This document shows positions 1 through 5,368 of a DNA stretch of 7,154 bases, one piece after another. The DNA lies in assembly GCA_031276585.1 (NCBI GenBank), contig JAISMT010000003.1:1-7154 (forward strand). The letters are read 5' to 3'. Positions within the stretch are counted from its first letter, which is position 1, and each line of letters opens with the position of its first letter. A program made the position numbers and the translations under genes. The notes below the pieces were generated by a model. The model had not been told where the DNA came from. It saw only the letters and a list, made by a program, of their open reading frames with translations, and did no database searches. This stretch comes from Bifidobacteriaceae bacterium (GTDB lineage: Bacteria > Actinomycetota > Actinomycetes > Actinomycetales > WQXJ01).

Positions 1-502
1 CCGGATCTAAATCCGCGATTCCCCGCAGCGCCGCATCCCAAGCCATTCCGCTCACCTTAACGGAGTTGCCCTGCCCTAAGAACACTAGCTCTGGGCTCAG
101 GGACAGGTGGTGCACATCGACTCGGGCTGCTGCTGCCAGAGCGGAAGCCACCTCCCCTGCAACCGCCCGGGCTTGGGCCGCATGCAACGGCCCCACATCC
201 GCCAGTGAGACGCCTTCTAAAGCTTCTGTCAACACAAAACTGGTTCCAGAATACGAACCGGCGTCTATGATCCGCGCCACCCGCGGGTCATCCAGTAAAG
301 CAGCCCGCCGGGCAGCGTCGATGGCGTCTTCGGTGCGGGGTCCAGTCAGCAGATACACGTCGATCTGGCGAGCCAGGATCTTATCGGTGGCTCTGAAACG
401 CCAAGCGCCCGGGAGATTAGAAAACAACTCGGCATCCAGGCGGTAGCGACCCATAAACAGGTCGCCCGAGCCCAGCGGGGGGCGTGGCAAAGCCGAATCC
501 AT
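1..502 (-). CDS. Protein-kinase-like (pseudokinase) protein, N-terminal part, cut by window edge
   Basis: An open frame begins at ATG 502-500 and stays open to the left edge (about 167 codons), so the C-terminus lies outside the window. The start has GGGAG (complement of 513-517) ten bases upstream. The protein has the outline of a Ser/Thr kinase N-lobe, beginning around 'FMGRYRLDAELF', but the key motifs are gone. The glycine-rich loop is absent (SNLPGAW instead). The VAxK lysine site reads IDVYLL. The HRDLKPEN catalytic loop reads HLSLSPEL. The DFG region reads VSGMAW. It is therefore very unlikely to phosphorylate anything. In mycobacteria a comparable pseudokinase domain is fused to the C-terminus of MurJ (MviN, Rv3910) and, when phosphorylated by PknB, binds FhaA. 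Location just downstream of murJ suggests the same role as a separate protein, which is an inference. Whether it has a transmembrane segment or extracellular domain cannot be seen here. Confidence is high for a kinase fold and moderate for function. Confidence 0.82.
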   Translation of the reverse strand, partial: MDSALPRPPLGSGDLFMGRYRLDAELFSNLPGAWRFRATDKILARQIDVYLLTGPRTEDAIDAARRAALLDDPRVARIIDAGSYSGTSFVLTEALEGVSLADVGPLHAAQARAVAGEVASALAAAARVDVHHLSLSPELVFLGQGNSVKVSGMAWDAALRGIADLDP

Positions 503-597
503 GTGTTGGTTACTCCCGTTTATTGGTTCCAGGTAGTCTCGCCCATACTAGCGGCGCCACACCATGAGAAACACCCTACGGGGCCTAGAAACGCGGT

Positions 598-626
598 GGG
601 TTAACGCGTTCCGCCGTGATTAACCC
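598..626. promoter_or_regulatory. Inverted repeat GGGTTAA-N15-TTAACCC upstream of the pseudokinase gene
   Basis: A perfect 7-bp inverted repeat (598-604 and 620-626) with a 15-base spacer lies about 96-124 bases upstream of the pseudokinase start. Its centre-to-centre distance is 22 bp, about two helical turns, which would suit a dimeric DNA-binding protein. A TTGACC hexamer on the minus strand (complement of 626-631) abuts it and could be a -35 element, but I see no matching -10 at the usual spacing. Operator function is inferred from symmetry and position only. Confidence 0.35.
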
Positions 627-677
627 GGTCAACCTAAGGCACTGAACTACGGAAACGCAGAAGACAAACACTGTTAA

Positions 678-689
678 TGATCTAGATCA
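678..689. repeat. Perfect 12-bp palindrome TGATCTAGATCA
   Basis: The palindrome is visible directly, next to the GC-rich hairpin at 692-707. Most of it belongs to the 11-base string TCTAGATCACT (681-691), which recurs at 848-858. No function can be assigned. Confidence 0.5.
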
Positions 690-691
690 CT

Positions 692-707
692 AGCCCCGCT
701 AGGGGCT
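692..707. terminator. GC-rich hairpin, possible terminator without a U-tract
   Basis: AGCCCC (692-697) and GGGGCT (702-707) form a perfect 6-bp stem closed by the four-base loop GCTA. It lies about 180 bases downstream of the murJ stop on the minus strand. Neither strand has a run of T after the stem, so this is not a classical intrinsic terminator. Stem-only terminators have been proposed in actinobacteria, which is why the call is kept at low confidence. Confidence 0.3.
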
Positions 708-741
708 GAAATCTTGAAACTTGAGCCGACTTTTTCTTGAA

Positions 742-788
742 CTCGGGGTCCTCGCAAAAGATCTGAGCGCAGCGAAGAGATTTTGTGG
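742..788. repeat. 47-bp direct repeat, copy 1
   Basis: This stretch is identical to 796-842; the copies start 54 bp apart and are separated by seven bases (GGTGTTC). Within the unit and its flank, CCTCGCAAAA (750-759) can pair with TTTTGTGGGG (781-790) using two G-T pairs. TCT (762-764) can pair with AGA (778-780) across a two-base bulge, so each copy could form a long imperfect hairpin. The string AGCGAAGAGATTTTGTGGGG also resembles AGCGAGAAGATTCTCGGGG at 5323-5341, so this may be a dispersed repeat family of the genome. Confidence 0.8.
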
Positions 789-795
789 GGTGTTC

Positions 796-842
796 CTCGG
801 GGTCCTCGCAAAAGATCTGAGCGCAGCGAAGAGATTTTGTGG
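796..842. repeat. 47-bp direct repeat, copy 2
   Basis: It is identical over 47 bases to 742-788. The match ends at base 795 on the left and base 843 on the right. The right flank here is GGAGCC rather than GGGGTG, which weakens the outer pairs of the hairpin compared with copy 1. The absence of any mismatch implies a recent duplication or continuing homogenisation. Confidence 0.8.
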
Positions 843-862
843 AGCCTTCTAGATCACTGAGG

Positions 863-886
863 GACTTGGACCTCGGCCTTCAAGTC
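863..886. terminator. Hairpin overlapping the murJ stop codon
   Basis: GACTTG (863-868) and CAAGTC (881-886) are perfect inverted 6-mers, and three more inner pairs are possible around the loop. The right arm overlaps the murJ stop codon (887-885, minus). On the minus strand, the direction of murJ transcription, no T-run follows. On the plus strand AAGTTTTCT follows, which looks more like an intrinsic terminator for antisense transcription coming from the left. The role is uncertain. Confidence 0.3.
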
Positions 887-2573
887 AAGTTTTCTGACTC
901 GGAACACCTACTGGGAGAAGGCTTTGCCGAGTGTATTTGGTTTGTAAAGTCCCTCTAGGACTACGCAAAAAGTCACTGATCTCGGTAACACCCAGTATCC
1001 GCAATAACACCAGGTAGATCAGAACCATGCTGCACCCCACTATGAACAAAACCAGTGGCGAAGCACCAATGTAGGAGGCACCGCGGCCTGGGAACAAGCC
1101 TAAAATCAACCACCCTAACTCGCCGGTCAGTACGGCTGCGGCAGCCGCCCGAGCATGCGTCCAAGCGAGCCGACGGCCATCCACCCCGCCCAGACGCTCC
1201 CGTAGAGATGTAAGGCGGAGCACGGCCCCCGCCAGGAAGGACAGAGTTTGTCCTAAACCGATGCCAGTTACCCACCACGCGGGTGGCAAAAACCAGAAGC
1301 TAACCAACGAGAACACCGCAAACAGCAAAGACATTGGAATCTGGAGAGCTAACAAGGTACGCCCGTCCTCCAAAGCGAAAAACACCCGTTTGACTAATAG
1401 GGTCATACCTAAAGGAACCAACCCTAAAGACATTGCCACGACCGGAGCCACCAAAGCTTCTACCGCCACCAAAGATAGCCCAGGCTGGAGCATGCGGCAC
1501 AACGGTAAGGCCAGCACCACCAGCAGGGCAGTAAATAAAAAACTAAACACACTGGTGGTCCGGATCCCTAACGACAGGTCCGCTTGCACCCGCCGCATAT
1601 CCCCGCTTTGCACGTGTTCGCTCATGCGGGTAAACAGGGCGGTGGTCAAAGAAACCGTTACCAACGAGTGCGGAAAAATATAAATGGTCAAAGCAAACGT
1701 GAGGATGGCGTTGGAGGCCACTACTTGGCCCCCTCCCGCTTCATGAGCAGCTGAAGCCAAACGGATCGCCAGTGCCAAAGTACCCTGGCTGAACAGCAGA
1801 GACAGGGCGGTCCATCCAGTCATGCGGGCAGCGCGGCCTAGTTCAAAACCTCTAAAACCCCAACGCCAGCGCGGAAACAAGTTCATCCGAGCCATCGGGA
1901 TCAGCAAAATCAGTGCTTGCACCACAATGCCCAAGGTGGCGGTACCGGCTAACAAAGCTACCTCGGGAGTGCGCCACACTCCGGGAGCCAAGCCAGCGTC
2001 ATCGTACCGGCCAAAAACACCAATAAACACGATGAAACCGGCTATCGAAACTATGTTGTTGGCGGCTGGGGCCCACATCACCGTTCCAAAAGCGTTACGC
2101 GCATTTAGTACTTGGCTCCAAAGCGCATAGAGGCCGTAAAAAAACACCTGCGGTAGACACCAGTAGGCAAACACTATGGCTAGAGCTAGTTTTTCGGCCC
2201 CCCACTCGTGGGTAAACAAGCCAATCCACCAGCCTGCGCTCACCGTGAGCAGCAGAGTCAAACCCGCCAAAAGCAAAGTAGCTATGGTCAGCAGCCGGTC
2301 CACGTAATCTCGGCCTTGGCCCCGCGCAAAGGCCCGCACTATCTGCGGCACCAGCACCGCATTGAGTACCCCTTCCGCCAAGATGGTGTAAAAGAAACTG
2401 GGTAACGTATTAGCGACGTCGAAGGCGTTAGCCGCAGCGTTAACCCCACCAAAAGCCACCCCCAACAAACCCGCCCGCACCAAGCCAGTGAAACGGGAAA
2501 AGGCAGTCCCACCAGCCATCAAAAAGGTCGATGCCGCTAACGACTTTCGAGGAGACCGGCCGCTTGCGTTCAC
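885..2573 (-). CDS. murJ: Lipid II flippase MurJ (MviN family)
   Basis: This 562-residue polytopic membrane protein belongs to the MOP/MviN family and is predicted to move lipid II across the cytoplasmic membrane for peptidoglycan synthesis. Hydrophobic segments run through almost the whole length, consistent with about 14 helices. The N-terminal signature SRFTGLVR (residues 26-33) matches E. coli MurJ Ser17-Arg18 and Arg24 with the same spacing, and NAFDVANTLP and LAEGVLNAVLVPQ follow as in the family. The position of E. coli Asp39 appears to be Asn49. The E. coli Asp269-Arg270 pair seems replaced by Leu-Thr in 'FALTIYIFPHSL'. I believe such divergence is usual outside proteobacteria but did not check it. 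The start is GTG at 2573-2571, with AGGAGG (complement of 2578-2583) four bases upstream and GTGA overlap with the preceding stop, implying translational coupling. The protein ends soon after the last helix, with no fused pseudokinase as in mycobacterial MviN. Confidence 0.95.
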   Translation of the reverse strand: MNASGRSPRKSLAASTFLMAGGTAFSRFTGLVRAGLLGVAFGGVNAAANAFDVANTLPSFFYTILAEGVLNAVLVPQIVRAFARGQGRDYVDRLLTIATLLLAGLTLLLTVSAGWWIGLFTHEWGAEKLALAIVFAYWCLPQVFFYGLYALWSQVLNARNAFGTVMWAPAANNIVSIAGFIVFIGVFGRYDDAGLAPGVWRTPEVALLAGTATLGIVVQALILLIPMARMNLFPRWRWGFRGFELGRAARMTGWTALSLLFSQGTLALAIRLASAAHEAGGGQVVASNAILTFALTIYIFPHSLVTVSLTTALFTRMSEHVQSGDMRRVQADLSLGIRTTSVFSFLFTALLVVLALPLCRMLQPGLSLVAVEALVAPVVAMSLGLVPLGMTLLVKRVFFALEDGRTLLALQIPMSLLFAVFSLVSFWFLPPAWWVTGIGLGQTLSFLAGAVLRLTSLRERLGGVDGRRLAWTHARAAAAAVLTGELGWLILGLFPGRGASYIGASPLVLFIVGCSMVLIYLVLLRILGVTEISDFLRSPRGTLQTKYTRQSLLPVGVPSQKT

Positions 2574-4579
2574 TGGGCCTCCTCGACGGTAGCACCGGGG
2601 TTACCCTTCGCTAAACGTCTCTTACGAACCGTTGAGAACACCCCAAACACCAGCACCAACGCCAAAATCCCGCCCACCACCATGGTTCCGATACCTTCCC
2701 ATTCGGCCCGGACCCGCATAGTCAAAGAAGCTGGTTTAGCCACTGGCGAACCCTTCTGGTCCAGCAGTTCCACCCGAACTTGCCAGACGCCGTTAGCTAC
2801 CGCATGCACTGGTACGCGGGCGGTAACAGACTGACCTGGTTTTAGATCCAACGCCGTTGGTTGCTCAATACGCAATGCACCGGTCTGGGCGGTTAGCTTG
2901 ACTACCAACCCTGAGACTGACTCGTTGGAAGAGTTTTCCACTACCACCGGCACCCGGCCGTCATCGCTGATCAAGTTGACTTCACTCCCCGCCACTACCG
3001 AGACCGGAGGCACGGCAGTAGCACTCTCTGCCAAAGCAGCCTCGGCGGCTCGGGCCCGGGGCGCACCCGCTGCCGTGGCGTTTGAGAAGGGCGCTAAGAG
3101 CGGAGGCAGTGTACGGGCCAAGTAGGCCTGCGGATTGTTGGTTAATGAAGCAAAAGCAATCTGTTGATCTGCTGCTTCCAGTAAGGCACGGTTCTGTTCC
3201 GGCGGAGGTCCAGCAGCTTTCAATGGAGTATCCAACGCCGGGGCCGAGGCCACCGGTTGGTTCAACACTGCCGCCAGGGGAACTGCTTTTACCCAAGGGC
3301 AGTCAGCTAATTCGGTTAAAAGGTTGCGAGCGCCGGTGGTAGGGACCCAGCCACGGGGTAGCGCCACCGTAACGGAGGCTGGCACTTGGCCCGCCGGGGA
3401 ATTCAAAGCTATGAAAGCGAAATGTGCTAGTGCCGTATTGGCTGCGAGGGGGTCAGTAGGGTCGGTTAATAGATCGGTCAAAAATGGATCGCTAGGGGCA
3501 ATCCGGAGCCCCTCGGCCTGGACCACGGAATCGGTGGGGGTAGTGGGAAACTGTTCCGGCGGCAGAACCACAGCGCTAGCTCCACCGGCAGCTATAAACC
3601 TTAGAGTGGCGGCATCCACGGGGTACGCTGTCCAAGCTAAATCGTCGGCGATTTTCAATTCCGTTACCGGGTCTAGAGCACTTTCCAAACTGGACCGGCT
3701 CAACTCCTGAGCGGAAGCTAATACCCGGGCCCCACCGGCACCCCCCTGAGCTAAAGCTATCTGGTCTTGATCCTGGTAGGGCAGGGAATACACCGCTTTA
3801 CCCTCTTCCGCCGCTAGTTTTACGGCTTGAACCAAATGATCCGCTGGATCTATGCCCGGGGACTGAGTGGATTGCAGCAGTGCAGGGTCCAACAGCCACC
3901 CGATCCAGGGCTCTTTAGTGGCTGTAACTACCTCATCCAAACGGGCAAAGGTCTTTTCCCGTTCTTCTCCCGGGGCCGCGGTTAAACCGGCAGTCACCGC
4001 TAGGTTCACCGTTGTCTTCACGGTCTCAGGTGGTGCATAAACCACATAGGTTCGTTCGGCAGCCAACGAGCCTTGCAGGGTTTCAAAATCCATCAGTATG
4101 CCCCGTGGCCCCCATTCCATTTCCGCCACCGGCACCCCCGGGCTTAACTCTTTAGCGCTGACTTCCAAGGTAAAAGCCCGGCTTTCCCCGGCCTCTAGCC
4201 GCTCGCGGCTTTTGCTGTCCCGCACCGACCAGGCGTCATCGACCGCTGTGTCGGTTCCGGCTTGAGCCCACTGCTCCAATTGGGTACGGTCCGTAAACAG
4301 ATCATTAGCCACTCTTAGCCGAACATACCCGTTCACGGCTTCTGAACCGGTGTTGTGCACCACTGCGGTAGCGGTAAACATTTGGTCCGGACTAGTTAGG
4401 ACCGGAGTGGCGTAAGTGATGGAAAGCTCGGCTTTTTCGGTGGCAGTGTGGGGTACCGTTGGGGCGGAAACGGGTGTAGCCGCTGGGAACGTTGCCGAGG
4501 CAGCCGCCGCCGGAACACCAAGAGTGACCAGCAGTAAAGGTAGGAGAGCGCCGAGCAAAGCGCGCCACAAGCGCTTCAT
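2570..4579 (-). CDS. DUF6049-type secreted, membrane-anchored protein (Rv3909-like)
   Basis: This 669-residue protein has an N-terminal signal peptide: basic MKRLWR, then a hydrophobic stretch to about residue 22, then alanine-rich PAAAASA. A large extracytoplasmic region follows. A single C-terminal transmembrane helix lies at about residues 631-651 (GTMVVGGILALVLVFGVF), followed by a basic cytoplasmic tail starting RKRR. This gives type I topology. The last part before the helix, about residues 530-625, reads like immunoglobulin-like beta domains ('VPVVVENSSNESVSGLVVKL', 'GQSVTARVPVHAVANGVWQV'). An N-terminal region around 50-150 has a similar NEW1/CARDB-like flavour. No catalytic motif is recognised. 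Size, architecture and position between the NUDIX gene and murJ match Rv3909 of M. tuberculosis. The ATG at 4579-4577 overlaps the upstream stop as ATGA without a strong Shine-Dalgarno sequence, so translation is probably coupled. A role in envelope synthesis near MurJ is an inference from linkage. Confidence 0.85.
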   Translation of the reverse strand: MKRLWRALLGALLPLLLVTLGVPAAAASATFPAATPVSAPTVPHTATEKAELSITYATPVLTSPDQMFTATAVVHNTGSEAVNGYVRLRVANDLFTDRTQLEQWAQAGTDTAVDDAWSVRDSKSRERLEAGESRAFTLEVSAKELSPGVPVAEMEWGPRGILMDFETLQGSLAAERTYVVYAPPETVKTTVNLAVTAGLTAAPGEEREKTFARLDEVVTATKEPWIGWLLDPALLQSTQSPGIDPADHLVQAVKLAAEEGKAVYSLPYQDQDQIALAQGGAGGARVLASAQELSRSSLESALDPVTELKIADDLAWTAYPVDAATLRFIAAGGASAVVLPPEQFPTTPTDSVVQAEGLRIAPSDPFLTDLLTDPTDPLAANTALAHFAFIALNSPAGQVPASVTVALPRGWVPTTGARNLLTELADCPWVKAVPLAAVLNQPVASAPALDTPLKAAGPPPEQNRALLEAADQQIAFASLTNNPQAYLARTLPPLLAPFSNATAAGAPRARAAEAALAESATAVPPVSVVAGSEVNLISDDGRVPVVVENSSNESVSGLVVKLTAQTGALRIEQPTALDLKPGQSVTARVPVHAVANGVWQVRVELLDQKGSPVAKPASLTMRVRAEWEGIGTMVVGGILALVLVFGVFSTVRKRRLAKGNPGATVEEAQ

Positions 4580-5097
4580 CTAGGGCCATCCAGGAGTTGG
4601 CTAGCCACCTGCACTAAGCGGCGTTCATTGGGGTAAGCCAACCGTGCTTTCAACTGTTGTAACGGCACCCATTCAGCAACTTCTGCTTCCGCATCGGGGT
4701 CATTTTCTGCCGTCAGAGTTCCCCCCTGCGCCGAAAGCAGGTAGTGATGCACAATTTTGTGGACCCGGTGGGTTTGGTTCAAAAACCAGTAGTCGATGCT
4801 CCCCAGGTGGCGGATCACTTGCCCCACTATCCCCGTTTCTTCGTGAATCTCCCGCACCGCTGCCGCTGGAGCTGTTTCACCTTGTTCCAAATGGCCTTTG
4901 GGGAGGCACCATTCCAAGCGTCCCCCCCGGTTACGGCGCGCTATTACCGCCGCGTGAGCCACCCCGCCGATGGCGTCCACCACCAGTCCGCCAGCCGAGA
5001 CTTCCTCCACCACCGGGAGGGACCGCCCCAACTGCGTGGAACGAGGTTGCGAGGCCATGAGTTCCAGCCTACCGAGCATGCTCTCTAATCTGGTCAT
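4576..5097 (-). CDS. NUDIX hydrolase (MutT4/Rv3908-like)
   Basis: With the start chosen here the protein has 173 residues. A complete Nudix box lies at residues 68-90: G68, E74, R82-E83, E86-E87, G89-I90, fitting Gx5Ex7REUxEExGU. The preceding LEWCLPKGHLEQGE is typical of MutT-like enzymes that hydrolyse nucleoside diphosphates linked to another moiety. The magnesium-binding glutamates are intact, so it should be active, but the substrate cannot be read from the sequence. I chose ATG 5097-5095 because GGGGAA (complement of 5101-5106) lies four bases upstream. The in-frame GTG at 5142, giving 188 residues, has no properly spaced ribosome site and adds a hydrophilic tail outside the domain. It is the first gene of the operon; its stop overlaps the next ATG. 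M. tuberculosis has mutT4 in the same position. A function in sanitising nucleotides or in wall metabolism is not decided. Confidence 0.93.
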   Translation of the reverse strand: MTRLESMLGRLELMASQPRSTQLGRSLPVVEEVSAGGLVVDAIGGVAHAAVIARRNRGGRLEWCLPKGHLEQGETAPAAAVREIHEETGIVGQVIRHLGSIDYWFLNQTHRVHKIVHHYLLSAQGGTLTAENDPDAEAEVAEWVPLQQLKARLAYPNERRLVQVASQLLDGPR

Positions 5098-5100
5098 AGC

Positions 5101-5106
5101 TTCCCC
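5101..5106 (-). promoter_or_regulatory. Shine-Dalgarno site that decides the NUDIX start
   Basis: The minus strand reads AAAAGGGGAAGCT directly before ATG 5097-5095, placing a purine-rich GGGGAA four bases from the start. The alternative GTG at 5142 is preceded by GGAG that overlaps the start codon itself, so it could not serve as its ribosome site. Confidence 0.6.
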
Positions 5107-5143
5107 TTTTGGCTTCACTGAAGGTGGCGCAACTTTAACCACT

Positions 5144-5182
5144 CCAGCTAGTGCTTATCTTCCGCATTAAGCCCACAGCTGG
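5144..5182. promoter_or_regulatory. Bulged 13-bp hairpin upstream of the NUDIX-DUF6049-murJ operon
   Basis: CCAGCT (5144-5149) pairs with AGCTGG (5177-5182), GT (5151-5152) with AC (5175-5176), and GCTTA (5153-5157) with TAAGC (5168-5172). This leaves a ten-base loop and small bulges. The element lies 47-85 bases upstream of the NUDIX start, either in the 5' leader of the operon or as an operator between the divergent genes. No T-run follows on the minus strand, so a terminator is unlikely. A leader structure or protein site is inferred from position and symmetry. Confidence 0.4.
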
Positions 5183-5239
5183 TGTAAACCCGGCCACGCT
5201 GCCTCCGCTGCGGCGCCACAGGCCACTTGGATCAAAAAG

Positions 5240-5256
5240 GATTCGACACCCGAATC
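5240..5256. promoter_or_regulatory. Inverted repeat GATTCG-N5-CGAATC in the divergent region
   Basis: A perfect 6-bp inverted repeat with a five-base spacer (ACACC) lies about midway between the divergent NUDIX and pcnA starts. An overlapping second symmetry, ATTCGA (5241-5246) with TCGAAT (5255-5260), shares most of it. The form is that of a small regulator operator. It does not match the mycobacterial LexA box TCGAAC-N4-GTTCGA. The function is unknown. Confidence 0.35.
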
Positions 5257-5270
5257 GAATTTCCCCGCTC

Positions 5271-5341
5271 AGAATCTTGCCGTAGAAAAATTTCGAACAC
5301 AGCCAGGAGACTTTGGGGGCACAGCGAGAAGATTCTCGGGG
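5271..5341. repeat. Nested inverted repeats in the pcnA leader, related to the 47-bp repeats
   Basis: AGAATCTT (5271-5278) and AAGATTCT (5329-5336) are perfect inverted 8-mers. The second also sits in a local palindrome, CGAGAA-GA-TTCTCG (5325-5338), so two alternative pairings are possible. AGCGAGAAGATTCTCGGGG resembles AGCGAAGAGATTTTGTGGGG of the 742-790 repeat. GCTCAGAATCTTGCCG (5268-5283) resembles the reverse complement of the other half of that unit. I read this as a diverged relative in the leader of pcnA, 28-98 bases before its start. Confidence 0.4.
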
Positions 5342-5368
5342 TGCAACTAAGCGCTAAGCTGGAGCACC

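Larger units (their letters stand above)
503..884. other. Non-coding gap between murJ and the pseudokinase gene
   Basis: No convincing gene is present on either strand in these 382 bases. From left to right the stretch holds an inverted repeat upstream of the pseudokinase start (598-626), a 12-bp palindrome (678-689), a GC-rich hairpin (692-707), two 47-bp direct repeats (742-788 and 796-842), and a hairpin overlapping the murJ stop (863-886). The size of the gap, compared with the overlapping genes of the murJ operon, suggests that the pseudokinase gene has its own promoter. I could not identify a clear -35/-10 pair. The best -10-like element is TAGTAT on the minus strand near 547-552, without a good partner. 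Confidence 0.7.

Noticed and set aside
66..446. Plus-strand open frame of 126 codons
   Set aside because: It is the antisense shadow of the pseudokinase gene; the composition (rich in Ala, Ser, Arg) matches no known protein pattern.
742..842. CRISPR array from the two identical 47-bp repeats
   Set aside because: There are only two repeats with a seven-base separation, too short for a spacer, and no cas gene is in the window.
4644..5060. Plus-strand proline-rich open frame over the NUDIX gene
   Set aside because: It is antisense to a complete Nudix box; the low-complexity proline-rich translation is typical of a shadow frame.
5097..5142. Longer NUDIX protein starting at GTG 5142
   Set aside because: The only nearby GGAG overlaps the start codon, while ATG 5097 has a well placed GGGGAA; the extra 15 residues lie outside the Nudix fold.
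5240..5256. LexA/SOS box in the divergent region
   Set aside because: The half sites and spacing do not fit the actinobacterial TCGAAC-N4-GTTCGA pattern.
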